Below are positions 9,930-21,428 of a stretch of 64,000 nt of DNA, piece by piece (within the stretch, counting starts at the first letter, position 1; each line of letters opens with the position of its first letter). Below the pieces are notes generated by a model that searched no databases, had not been told where the DNA came from, and saw only the letters and a list, made by a program, of their open reading frames with translations. The stretch comes from Rhipidocladum racemiflorum (taxonomy: Eukaryota > Streptophyta > Magnoliopsida > Poales > Poaceae). Made by a program: the position numbers and the translations under genes. The stretch covers positions 57,707,712 to 57,771,711 of the forward strand of contig CM070576.1 of assembly GCA_036346355.1 (NCBI GenBank), written 5' to 3'.

Positions 9930-12900
9930 GATTCAGTTAGTTGTATGGTCAAACTCGAGGCCCAGCCATGGCTCTATCGCAAGGAGCTCAATGCTCTGTT
10001 TGTTCTTTTGTTTTCCTCCCTGCGATAGGGTCTCAGCCAAGGTAAAGAAGTGGCAGTAGCCTCTCTGTTAGTTCCTTACCTTCATAGCATGTAAAGCCAA
10101 CTATGTTTATGCTAATCAGAAGTTAAATGGACTCAGTTTGATTAAATACTTAATTATCAAATACCAAAACCTTAGTTTAAGTAGTGTTTAAATAATCTCA
10201 TATAACTCCAAATCCAACCAAATAAATTTCTAAATTCGAGTTAAACTCTATAGATTCATAATATACAAAAAGATCTTGAATTGAACCTTTGTGCAGAGAT
10301 GAAATTTAAATTTAAAGAGAGGGGTTAAAAAGATGCTAAATACAAATTTTGTACAAATGAACTTCGATTAGAATGAAACTAATTTTGTTAGAATCCTTAT
10401 GACCTTATAAATCCAAATATGTAAAAATATTTAAATTTTAACTTGTTTTAGATCTGTTTTTAGTTAAGATTGGTTCCAATGCACTAGATGTTCAAAAATG
10501 TGTAACTTGTTCAATTAGGGTTCAAATTAAGTGCAACCACATTTCTAGTGTTAATTAGACTGCAAACAACCTGCTTAGGCAAAAATAATTCATTTGCCTA
10601 CAATGTTGGATTAAATTTACATAAGACTTGAATGCTCTTTTAAATGAAAAACATCGCTGATAAAAATGAAATGTCACGGAAATAACTTTAAAATGCTCTT
10701 AGAGACATCCCCTACCAGTACCTAAAGAACTGTTAAATAATACTTTAAAGTGCAGCCGCAAATATAAAATTAAGACTGAAATGTTATCGCATAGACTTTA
10801 GTAACACTTAAGCCTTTTCAGCAGCCTGTAAAATATCTCGTCTTAGTGAGAATGTTAAGAAGAATGGCCTAGAATTACTCTCTAGTATATGGACTACCAT
10901 ATTCTGAGAAAATATTTAATTTACATTATGCTTTGCATCTGAATCCTATTAGAGCAATAACCCTGTGTTATGACCATCGACAGTGCATGCTATGGATAGT
11001 TAAGCGTAGATTGATCTTTAGCTAAAACACTTATATCGTAAGAATCATCTAAAAACCATGTAAGATCAGTCGATAACTCTAATCCAGTAAACGCCTTCTT
11101 AATACTTAAATATCAGTACTACCGAAGCTCAAGAGCAGTACTACCGAAGGTCAGTAGTACCGCTGTTCGACTTGGGTAATGTCGGAAAATAGTAGCGCCT
11201 TAACTAATGTCTTAATTCTATTAATTCATATAATCTTAGTTTCTTGAATTCGTAAAATAAGAATAAATAATTCATAAAAAGTGAGTAACGGTGTAGCCTT
11301 GACCATTAGTAAGAAATATAGATGAAAAGATAGATTATAACGCGAATACATAAAAGCATAAAAACCAAGACTCTAACCTTAAATTATCCTTGCTTTAGGT
11401 GATGGATTTCTATTTGATTTTTCTATCTGTATTCTTTTTGCCTCGTTGGAGTTTACCTTATTGGAGTTTACTCTTTGCTATGTATCGCGGTATGATGAGT
11501 AGAGCCTGACGTAGCTGACGCTACCATTAACGAGTATGGTTGTGTACTCGATGACAACTTTGACTTCATCGACCACACAAGCTACGACTTCGACTTCGTC
11601 GTAAACAACGAATAACAAGGCAAGCCCCTTTGATCATATTGATCCCAAATGTTCAAAAATTCCTTTGTCGAATTTTTCATGCATACTCTATGTTTTATAA
11701 AATGTTATTTTGAGGTATGGTAGATATCACCTTCATTATGGGATTTCCTTAATTTATCTTGCTATGTGAACCTTGATAAACCTAGACTATGGATTGCCAC
11801 ATGAAAATGTGAAATGGATATATTCGATTATTACATGCATATGCTTAGCCATGCTTTAGATTGGGATATGAATAGATGGTTTACTGTTCGTAATGAACTT
11901 AAATATTTAACATATTGAATTAAAATATTGAACATGATGAACTCTATTTATAAACATATTAGAATATTGTGATTGTTGATGTTTTCATTTTCTGGAAATA
12001 AAACTATGATTCTAACGCGGACGATTATTGGCAATAGCCAGAAGTGCAATTAATAATGCACGTAGATAGCGGGAGATTTATCGGCCGAGTCGATTGAGGA
12101 CCGAACATAGTGTTGCATGATCCAAGAAATAACCGTACATCAACAAGTGCTGGTATGAGACAGACTTAACCTATTAAGTTATTTGAAACTAGCTTTGCGC
12201 ATTGGTAGGCTGAAGTAGAACAAGCAGTAAATCCTGTCGAGTTTGCTTGTATGGGGCTGCCACATGTGACTTGTGGGTAGATGCATACCGGTGCAATGGT
12301 GCATGCCTGGCTATGAGGAGAATTGTTGTTGTTTATTGAGCTCAAGAGATATTTATGATTTATGTGAATGTTGTTTCTGTCGCCATAGCAAGGCTTTAAT
12401 GTCACCGGCTGGTGCAAAACTAGGTTTGAATAATGTAAAGGTTATGTATGATCTCTCTGCGACACACCAAAGGAAGTGTGTTAAAAGGCCTTGCACAAAG
12501 AGATGATCATTCCTTGTGGGTAAAACTGTACAACTCTGTAGAGTAAAAACTAATCGATTAGCCGAGCTCTCGGTCATGAGCACTTGGTAAACTGACACTA
12601 GTTAGATAACTTTTTATTGTATTTTTATAAAATGAATTGAACCTTTAAATTTGGTATTGGTGAGTTTACCCTTACAGATGATTCAATGTTTGATATGTGT
12701 TGGCAGGATTGAATTCAGCTGGTGTGCCATGTGTTGACAAGAAAACTAATTTTAGATGTTGTTTCACATGTTGAGATTGGACGTTTTAATACTCACGAAG
12801 GATTGTGAGTTGTTTACTACTTTTATGTCATTCTTACTTGTTATCTTTATATTTTACATACTTGTTATTTTATTTATCTATCCAGTTTCTTTTATTTAAA

Positions 12901-13140
12901 TTTTTGCTTTCAATATATTATTTAGTACTTACAATTCAATTTGGCTTCACGTAAAAATAAACCTGATAGCCATCCTGTTAAATCAGCTTGCATATATCAT
13001 AGGTTTTGTAAACACTTCAAGTCTTGCTGAGTGCGCAACGTACTTACCCTTGCTATCATTGTTGTTTTTAGGTGAACAAATAGAATATCTTGATGGATCG
13101 TACTTGACGCAGGTTACAGGATGATGATGATGATTTTATA
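9930..13140 (+). repeat. AT-rich LTR-like sequence (copy A of the TGTAACACC-type family)
   Basis: No genes seen. Several phrases are shared with segments at 18.9-21.0, 55.6-58.5 and (inverted) 62.6-64 kb: ATATGCTTAGCCATGCTTTAG (about 11,829), the block around GTGGGTAAAACTGTACAACT with AAAACTAATCGATTAGCCG (about 12,517-12,565), and a CTTCGAC-rich stretch near 11,550-11,600. This layout matches long LTRs of chromovirus-like Ty3/gypsy elements, heavily decayed. Termini could not be placed. Confidence 0.5.
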
Positions 13141-13152
13141 TAGAGTTTATAC

Positions 13153-13282
13153 CTTGTCAGTTGCCTGAGGGATTGGATGGGCATACTACAAAACATCTAT
13201 TTCTTCCGTTGTATATTACTTTGACTTGTCAGTTGCCTGAGGGATTAGATGGGCATACTACAAAACATCTATTTCTTCCATT
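13153..13282. repeat. 72 bp tandem duplication
   Basis: CTTGTCAGTTGCCTGAGGGA begins at 13153 and again at 13225; the second copy is cut at about 13,282. Next to it, 13,310-13,372 is a C-rich low-complexity run. 13,383-13,583 is the likely 3' flank of the glycosyltransferase gene. Confidence 0.9.
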
Positions 13283-13583
13283 TCTCTCTTCTCTCAATTT
13301 CTTTGCCCGAGAATCCCTCCCCCCCACCCCCACACCCGGCTCCCTCCCTCCCCCTCCCCCTCCCTTTCAAATAAAAGAAGGATGACACAAACATTGAGAA
13401 GAAAAAAATTCAAAACAATGTTCGTCTAAAATGGGTGCGGATCTAGGGCCCATTGCTCCAAATAAAACCCATCAAGACTAACAAATCCTAAAGTAGATCC
13501 AACACTCAATAATTTGGATGATCTTTGTGGACAAAACATTCGGATGATATTTATCTAACTCCATAGCATTTTAACACTGATCG

Positions 13584-16500
13584 CTACAATATGTTGTATA
13601 TCTGCATCAACAACGGGTAGTCTCTCTTAACCTCGTTCACGAAAGACTTGACGTTCCTTTGCGCCAAGCACCTCGCCTCAGCCGTCACGACTCTCTCCCT
13701 CAGCAAGTTCATCTTCTCCTGCAAATGCCTCCCCTCCTTGCCTTCCATGACCCTCTCGATGCAGTCCTTCACGTCATCCCTGCTCATGCCGCGGAGCTTG
13801 AGCCCGATCTCCCACATCATGGTGATGTAGGCACAGTTGATGAACTGGTCCCCTGAGACAGGGTAGCACAGCAGCCGCACCCCGTGCTGAATGGCCTCGA
13901 CGGTGGAGTTCCAGCCGCAGTGCGTCAGGTAGCACCCGACGGACTTGTGCCTGAGCACGTCCTCCTGTGGCGCCCAGTCCACCATCTTGCCGCGGCCGGC
14001 GACCCTCTCGGCATAGCGGTCGGGGAGGCCGGCGCGCCACGACGGGTCCTTCTTGAGCGCCCACAGGAAAGGCCGGCCGGTGGTCTCCAGCCCCAGCGCT
14101 AGCTCGCGGATCTTCTCGGGGCCGATCGGGCCGACCCAACTGCCGAAGGAGACGTACACCACCGACGCCGCACGCTGCCTGTCCAGCCAGCTGATGCACG
14201 TCGAATCTGCCTGCCACATGCTGGGGTTCTTGCTCGGTGACTGCTGCAGGTTATTCGGTCCCACGGCGCCCTCGCTGCCTTTCGTGCGCTCGACGTTGCC
14301 GCCGCCGGCTAGCAGCGGTCCTACAGGGAGGATCCGCGGGCCCTGCCGCGCCAGGTGCCCGTCTTCGGCGGCGACGCCGCTGGCTTCCCCGGGGAAGGAG
14401 TTGACGAGGACCGAGCGGAAGCTCCTTGCACGTTGCAAGGTCTGGATCCAGAAGGCGAACCTAGACCTCTGGGTCGCCGAGTCGCCTACAAGCCATGGCA
14501 GTTCTTTGGTGCTCAGCTCCACCTGCGTCGGCAGGTTCTGGAGGCCTCGAATCGTCTGATCCTGACTGAATTCATCATTGTCGGATTGATTTGACGACAC
14601 TGGGGTACCTTCATGGCAGAAATATCGGCACATGGGTCAGGGAAACAGCGGCGAGTGCAGTACTGTACAAAACTCCTAGGTTCTATCTAGTGATAAATAA
14701 AGTAAGTACACGCACGTATGCAATGCACCCGTGCCGACATGACACGCACTGGACCAGGCTCTCGAACGTAGACACTGACGCCGTGACGCATACAAACTAC
14801 AAAAATGTCAGTACAACTTTTGAGTTTGAACCCACCATCCGACACGGTGATTGGTGATGTTTAACCATGCACGCCAGCTCGCCCGATCGACCGAGTTGCC
14901 AATCGCCGTCACCTCAATGTACGTGCTTACTTCTGGACCAATCGATCGACCGCCTGATGGGGCCAAATCATCCTGTCCTCTTCTACATGACTACATGCCA
15001 AGTGCACATCGTGTATCACACAGCACTAGCTACTATCAAGGAAGATTATCCACAACTCCCTATATGGAAAAAGTTGCACGAGGCCCACTTTGGAGTTTCT
15101 ACAGGGAAATAAAAACTCATGGCCACCAAAGCACCAACGCAAAAAAAAAAAAAAAAAAAAAAAATGCTCCACACGCGGCGTAAAGATTTTAAAAGGGAGT
15201 CTTGCCTTTTTCAGCCTTTATTTAAATCTGGCACAATACAATTATAAAATTAGTCTCCCCGTTCACTGTGAAAACACTAACGTGTTATTTGTCACGTCCG
15301 TGTACTGTAGCAAGAGCTTTGGTTCGTAGCAGCATGGTCAATCGTGGCAGGAGAACAGCTTGGCAGGTTTGCTGCTGCGTTCTGGGAGCTCGATACCTTG
15401 CTGCTGAGCTAGGGAAGTGCAGTAGCAAGCCTGCCATGATGGGCCCATCGGCTGCTGTCGCGATCGGCCGAGCACCACGGTACATGGATACGTTCGGTGA
15501 CACATGACGTTTTTACGGTCGAAGAGAAAGCTATTTTTGCAATTATATTTGTAAGGCGTCAAATTTACCAAATTTACCCTCCCAAAAAAATCGGTAATGG
15601 GACCAATTAAGCCAAGAAAAAGTGCTAGAACGATGGTTAATTGTTAGAGCATCTCCAATAGTTCCTAAAACTTATTCCTAAAATTATTTTTTTAGGAATA
15701 AATGAAAAAATTACCGCTCCAACAGTTACCCTATCGGAATCCCAATCTCTCTGCATATCCAAAAACTCCGGCCGAAGTGGCCAGATATTGGACGCTGGTG
15801 TGCTTTCCCAATCAATATTTTTGGGGGAAAATAGGAACTGTTGGAGAATGTCCTTTTTTTCAAGGCCTAAAAATTTTAGAAAACTCCCAATCTAGGTTTA
15901 TTGGGAGTTAAATTATAGGAAATTGTTGGAGATGCTCTTAGATGCCGATCTAGCGGACAGTTTCGCGTGTCCGCACGACTACGGATCAACGTCTCAAAGA
16001 CCGCTATGGATAGCCATCTTCCCCGAGCCCATCGTTGCTGAGTCGTCTTCTCGGCAAGGCGGATCGACGGCGAGCCTATCGGTCAAAGCGCCACCGGTTG
16101 CGAGCCTATCGGCGTCCGATGGACCGGGGTGCATGTGGATGACGATCAGCGTGGATCCTAGCCTGCAAAAGTTATGTTTTAGGGGCTCGCTGACGACGAT
16201 CGAGTCAAGCTTCAGGAGTGGCAGCGGCAGTGACAGCAAGAGAGAAGTGGGGGTAGCGACGAGGGCGTAAGCCTATCTTGTGCCGCTAATTATTCGTTAT
16301 TATCTTATCTGGATGTGAGAATTAACGTACTGAACATCTTGCAAATAGTGATAGCTAGTACTCTGGAAAGAAGGAACCGATCACGTGCGTGTCGATCGCC
16401 GGCTGGTACGCTGGAAGCATGTATGTTTGCAAACTTTCAAAAATAGTCAACTTTCGTGAGATCCTGCTGGTCGCAAACTGAGCTAAAAATACACCAAAAA

Positions 16501-17734
16501 GTACACTATCAAAAATATAGTGAAGGAATGTGTAACTGGCTCAGTCCGCCAGATGGATTAGATCCAGAGCACTTGGCTGGCGTAGAGGGACCAAATTAAG
16601 GAGGAAGAAAACGAAAGGCGGGTCCCCGGCTGTTCCAACGTTCAATTGAAGGTAACACACATGGCGAATCCAATCATGTCTGGGCATTATTATCAAAAAC
16701 GTACCGCATGCCAGCCGCAAGCCCGCTAGGATCGATATATCTTCTAAGCACGGCCATTAATTTTGCCAAGCTGCTATATATAGCTGTTCAGTAAGTTGAT
16801 GTGACTGACAGCAGCACTGTAACATCAACTTGTACGTCGTGTCGTCGTTAATTCCAATCGAACATGCCAGTCATGTGTGTCAATGATCATGCGGTTCATA
16901 CAGGCATAATGCATGCTCATGGACATACTACCACATGTACAACTACAAGGGCCTAGACGAAATATCTTGGGAAGCCATCGTGGTACCGAGAGCCTGTGAT
17001 TTAGGATCATGCCTCCCCATACGATCCAAGAGAATCTCCTACATCGTACTAACAGTTGTTTGCAGCAAGCCGTTAATTGCAGGCTCACGGAGGCATGTGA
17101 TGAGCGCGCGGCATGCATGTAACCCTACGGCTTTCATGCGAAGCGTACGCAAGACAAGGGAGCATAAACTTTTGTTTTCCCGATCGGCAGGTCAACTCTA
17201 GCATGTTACGTGTCCGGTGCATGCAGCAAAAGAAACTAACATACCGGATTCTGAGATGAGCCCCATGTCGATGAGCTCCGGGATGGCGGCCACGACGCGG
17301 TAGCTGGCGAGCATCGCGGGCCAGAAGCCGGCGGCCGTCACGCCGCACCGCACGGCGACGGGGACGGCCCAGGACGCCAGCACGTCGACCACGAGGCAGG
17401 CGACCCGGCAGCCCGTCGTGGCGCGCGCACGCGACAGCACGCGCTCCAGGTGCGCGGGCATGTGGTACTCCATGGCGTGCGCGATGGCGGCGAACCCCGG
17501 GGGGTCGTCGTCACCGCCGCCGTCCGGTATGCCACTGGGGATGCACGCGAGCGCCACGCCGTCGGCGTCGGCGTCGGGCCCCACGATGCGGCGGTGGATG
17601 AAGTCCGGCACGGCGACGGTGGGGGCGACGCCGTGCGCGGCGAGAGCGCGCGCCAGGTGCAGCATGGGCGAGACGTGGCCCTGCGCCGGGAAAGGCACGA
17701 GGACCACGGCGGGCTGGATAGCCTCGGCTCCCAT
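13584..17734 (-). CDS. Family-1 UDP-glycosyltransferase (UGT83A-like), two exons
   Basis: Cytosolic enzyme type that moves a sugar from a UDP-sugar to small acceptors such as phenolics, hormones or terpenoids; the acceptor cannot be read from sequence. Exon 1 (17734-17245) starts MGAEAIQPAV, carries the N-terminal motif PFPAQGHVSPML with the expected catalytic His20, and its partner Asp117 in CLVVDVLASWA. It ends ISES at donor G|GTATGT. Exon 2 (14608-13584) resumes G-TPVSSNQ in the right phase (490 + 1025 nt) and contains TKELPWLVGDSATQRSRFAF, YVSFGSWVGPIG and a full 44-residue PSPG box (Trp375 to Gln418) with HCGWNS and the final DQ, then a normal C-terminus. Total 504 aa, typical length, with no stop or frameshift. 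An alternative acceptor seven bases further in (14601) also keeps frame but changes two residues to one. The UGT83A assignment is by resemblance and is less sure than the family. Confidence 0.9.
14609..17244 (-). other. 2.6 kb intron of the glycosyltransferase gene
   Basis: Bounded by GT (17244) and AG (14609) on the minus strand. It contains a 24-base A run (15141-15164), a Tourist-like MITE (15647-15937) and otherwise unremarkable sequence. Short ORFs within it have no recognisable product. Confidence 0.8.
15647..15937. mobile_element. Tourist-like (PIF/Harbinger) MITE
   Basis: A 291 bp AT-rich element with terminal inverted repeats GAGCATCTCCAATAGTTCCT and, from the other end, GAGCATCTCCAACAATTTCC. 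It is flanked by the 3 bp target duplication TTA (15644-15646, 15938-15940). Termini and TTA duplication fit non-autonomous PIF/Harbinger elements, common in grass introns. Confidence 0.85.
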
Positions 17735-17884
17735 GCCGACGTACGTCTCGATGGCTACTGTAAATTAAGGCTTCGTGTTATAGATCGATCGACTTGGAGA
17801 GTCTGGCAGCAAAGGCTTCTCTCCGTGGTTTGGGCACGTGTAGCGATCGATCGAGCCAATGAAACGAATGCGCCATGTGTGGGA

Positions 17885-17891
17885 TTTTATA
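17885..17891 (-). promoter_or_regulatory. TATA box of the glycosyltransferase gene
   Basis: TATAAAA on the minus strand, about 150 bases before the start codon at 17734, giving a predicted transcription start near 17,860 and a 5' leader of about 125 bases. Placement is ordinary for a plant promoter. Confidence 0.55.
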
Positions 17892-18159
17892 GCCGTCGCG
17901 GTGGGCTTTGCTACGCCGTACTACCCCGCTGGCCCTATCACTTGTCCATTTGTGTTTAGGCTTCACTTTTCCTTCATCCTGAGGGAGTTCACGCTTCACT
18001 TTGCCTGTTGGCCACTTGGGAGCGAGTTAATTGACAGGCAGTGTGTGTCGTACTGACTGTAATGCTACGTCCGTCCGTGTCGCTCCTAGGCAAATTCAAG
18101 CGCCCTCACGCATCGTTCGTACGCGCCACCGTCTCAGAGCCAACCGGGGAGCTCCACGT

Positions 18160-18857
18160 CTCGCGCCCCCGGCTGCGTCCCACCGCGTGCATCTGGGCCG
18201 TGCCCAGGTGGGCCGGCCCAGCCCGACTCAAAACTCGGCATGGCATAGAGTAGGTCGTGCCGTCATTGGACCGTACCAAGATGAGAAAGCGGGCACGGTG
18301 GGTGGCACGGCCTGGCACGCCGGCACGTCGCCACGCCACTGAGGAGAGCGACACGGCGAGCTCATCCTTTACGCGGCACGCGGTTGAGAGCACGGAGGGG
18401 AAGGTGGAGGGGCAGGGGAGCAGACGTGATCGTTGTTGTGCCGTCGTGGTTATCACTCATTGGCTCGTTGTCGTGGTCGCCCGCTCGTCCGCATGGCTGT
18501 GGCGCCTCACCAGCGTCACTGTGGCCGCCTCGCCTTGCCCCACGACTGAAGGGCAAAGCGAGTGGCCGAGGATTTAGTTCCTTTCCTCCCAATATTTGTA
18601 TCTATTGCCTCATTTTCGTGCGTCTTCAGGTCCTTTTGTCTCATTGCAATAGTGCACATAGGCCAAGCCTGGGCCGGCACGGCACGAAGTAGGCAGGAAG
18701 CGCAAAAGGGCCGTGTCTGGGCTCGCCGAAGGTGAGCCGGGCTGGCACGACACGGCACAGCGAGCACGACGGGCCATCGCGGCCCGGCACGGTTCAGGCC
18801 CGAAGCACGATGGGTTCGTGCCGAGCCGGCCCGGCCCGGCACGACGCCCACCTCTAG
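18160..18857. repeat. GC-rich repeat with CGTGCCGGGCC motifs
   Basis: Two GC-rich flanks (about 18,160-18,340 and 18,660-18,857) are full of GGCACG/CGTGCC and GGGCCGG phrases and partly complementary to each other. The right end reads GCCCACCTCTA, the complement of a TAGAGGTGGGC terminus known from grass hAT-like non-autonomous elements. A matching left terminus was not found. Apparent ORFs on both strands reflect composition. Confidence 0.4.
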
Positions 18858-18859
18858 TC

Positions 18860-20964
18860 CCAGGTCTTTCTAGATTGCTCTTGCTCGCTCGGCTGCTGTC
18901 CTTCCGCTCTTCTTCTCACATGCACTGCATGTCTCACTCCCTCCCGCCTGCCTTTGCCTAGCCGCATCGCCACCGCCTACACCGCTCCTCCCTGCTCACT
19001 TGCTCTCGCCCACGCCCTTCTCCTCCCACCCTTTACCATCTCCTCCTCCGTTGTTCCCCCTCCGCTTGCAGGGCGTCTCATTTCCTATGATCGGCACCAC
19101 CGGTCGCCGCTTAGATCCATTGGATCTAGCGGTCCCTGGAACTCCCTTGTGCTTCTTCCTACCTCCTACCACCCCAAGCTAGCTCTGTCGCCGCCTGTTC
19201 TATCGGATCCACTCATCTCCTACATTGGTGCCTTCTTCGGAATCGGTGTCATCACCACCATCCCGACACCAACATCAAAGGTCGCCGCTCTTCACTACAA
19301 CCGCCCCAAAACCAAGACAGACACCGCGTCCATGACTATTACTATGATGATTATGGGCTCCCCTTCCTTCTACCCTACTCTACTCGTGTCAGATAAGTGC
19401 AGCTCTAATCCCTTCCCTCCTACTTATACTCTATCTATTTATATTATATTTGCATTTTATTTGAATTTATTTGGATTTTATTTGAATTTGGTTGATTTCT
19501 AACGTATAGATTTTGGAGAACCGCAAAGACTTGCTACCGATGATCTTGATCACCTACCCTTCAATCTAGGAAAGTTACACCCTTGATCATTTTGGTCCTA
19601 GAATTGTAAACTATATTTTGATTTGAATTATTGCATGCTTAATTTTAACAGTGCAATTTAAATCTCATATTTAAATGTTAGTTATGGGGAATTTGTTTAA
19701 ACCACATTTAAATTTGGATATGTATGTCATTGAAATTGAAACCTTAAGGAATACTTGCATGTGATAATTATCAAATGGTTAGAAAGATGCTTAGACATGC
19801 TTAGATTTGAAAGTAGGTCTTTGTGGGGATTTGAGCCGAACAAATATTTATGTTGACATAATGCTATTCCTTGGTATTGATGCACCATGGAATGTATGAA
19901 ATTTTTTTTTTTTGAAATGAACATGTGATTTAGACCATGCGAGAATGGTTGGACTGGTGGTCTTTGGCTTAGTTGAAAGCCTGTCTAGTTAGTTAAGGAC
20001 CGGCCTATGAGCTACTGAATGTAAAGCTCAACCGTGCTTCCACAAGTCTGGTATGAGACATATCTGGCTATCCGTTTAGTGATATCTCATTGATAGTTGT
20101 GACATTAGAGGAATGTGAAGATGGTTAGTCTACCACACGACGCAAGATGGGGCTTATGGACTGGGCGGTTTCAACCCTACCAGCGGTGGAACCTTAGCGG
20201 GTATAACTACATAAGATGGAGCTTTATATGGGCCTTGTCGTGATTTTCTCTACCGCACACTGAAGAAAGTTTGTATTTTGGCAAAAGGAGACAATCATGT
20301 CTTGTGGGTAAAGTTGTACAACCTCTGTAGAGTTAAAACTAATCGATTAGTCGTGTTTGTAGTCATGGGCATGTCGAGCAAGTCTTTCACGAATTAGATA
20401 TTGATGTTTTCAAAAATGAGTTCAAAAAAGTGAATTTCAGGTGGATTAATTTTTTCCATTGTGGGAAAGTTGGATTAGCTCCGAGATGCATTCCTGCGTT
20501 AAAAGGTTTCTAAAATAAAATCTTTCCTATATAAAAGTATGATGTTGAAAAATTACTTAGAATATTGAAAACTTGCTTTATGCAAAATTCAACCATATAA
20601 CCTTCATTTGTCAGCTCTATATTAAAATGCATCTCTTGTGTAACTTACGAGTACTTTCAGCACTCACCCTTGCTTTGTTGTTGATTTTAGAGGAGTGTCA
20701 ATACAATGGTGAGGACCGAATAACAAGGCCGCCGCCCTAGGTAATTGACTGTGGTGAATCTATTGGGCTCTACTACTGGTTTTATTCTTGCTTCCAATGT
20801 AGTCTTTTATTTGGTCTGTGTGCCAACTTTAATATAAACTCTGACTATTATTAATAAAATGCGATGGGTATGTTTCGTTATCATCCGTGATGTGTGTACT
20901 AGCTTTTTCTGGGCTAGTACAGTATACACAGAGAATTTCAAAAGTGTTTTTCTGTGGTCCGACA
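18860..20964 (+). repeat. Decayed long LTR (copy B)
   Basis: A pyrimidine-rich leader-like part (18,880-19,300) is followed by AT-rich sequence sharing blocks with copy C at 55.6-58.5 kb: TGGTATGAGACA (about 20,050), TACCGCACACTGAAGAAAG, GGGTAAAGTTGTACAACCTC with AAAACTAATCGATTAG (about 20,310-20,350), and CACTCACCCTTGCTTTGTTG (about 20,661). The right end, GTCCGACA (20,957-20,964), fits a TG...CA terminus; the left end is not defined. The 182-codon ORF at 18,954-19,502 has no recognisable domain. Confidence 0.5.
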
Positions 20965-21428
20965 TCAGCCCTTAAGTAGGTGTGAATGTAATACCCCGCC
21001 ATGTTAATGTGAAGGCCCATGTGACTCATGTGGAGTGGTGGTGGGATTAGTCATATATTGCTTGTATAAAGTGAGTGGTGGTGATATATAATACCTATTG
21101 AGTCAAAACATAGCACGTTCGAGTTAACCCTTTTATACAAAACGAGGATAAAAGTGTAAATAGGTGTTATACCTGTATGCATCTGTCCGATGATAGGCTA
21201 GGACACTGGACGAAATTTTGGCTTGAGTGTTACACACTGCTCATTTATTTATTTCACAATACGTGCGTACGACATGATGGTTGAGAGTGAGTCTATGTGA
21301 TTCATGCGAGTGATTAGGATTGTTTTCTTGATTCAGAATTTTAGTTGCGTGGAACATCTTCGATCACTAGACTAGTTTGCTTTTAAAGAATTTCTCGAGT
21401 CAGTGTTTCATACATACTAGCCATCACG
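20965..21428 (+). other. LTR-start-like remnant TGTAATACCCCGCC
   Basis: From 20,987 the sequence TGTAATACCCCGCC looks like the first bases of another long LTR, followed by AT-rich non-coding sequence with recurrent GTGAGTGGTGGTG phrases. It is cut off by the insertion of the large element at 21,429. No gene seen. Confidence 0.35.

Noticed and set aside
15141..15164. A24 run considered as a retroposon tail
   Set aside because: No SINE or LINE body or target duplication could be recognised upstream or downstream.
18954..19502. 182-codon plus ORF, Pro/Ser-rich then hydrophobic
   Set aside because: Lies in the pyrimidine-rich leader of a decayed LTR; no domain, no splice context.
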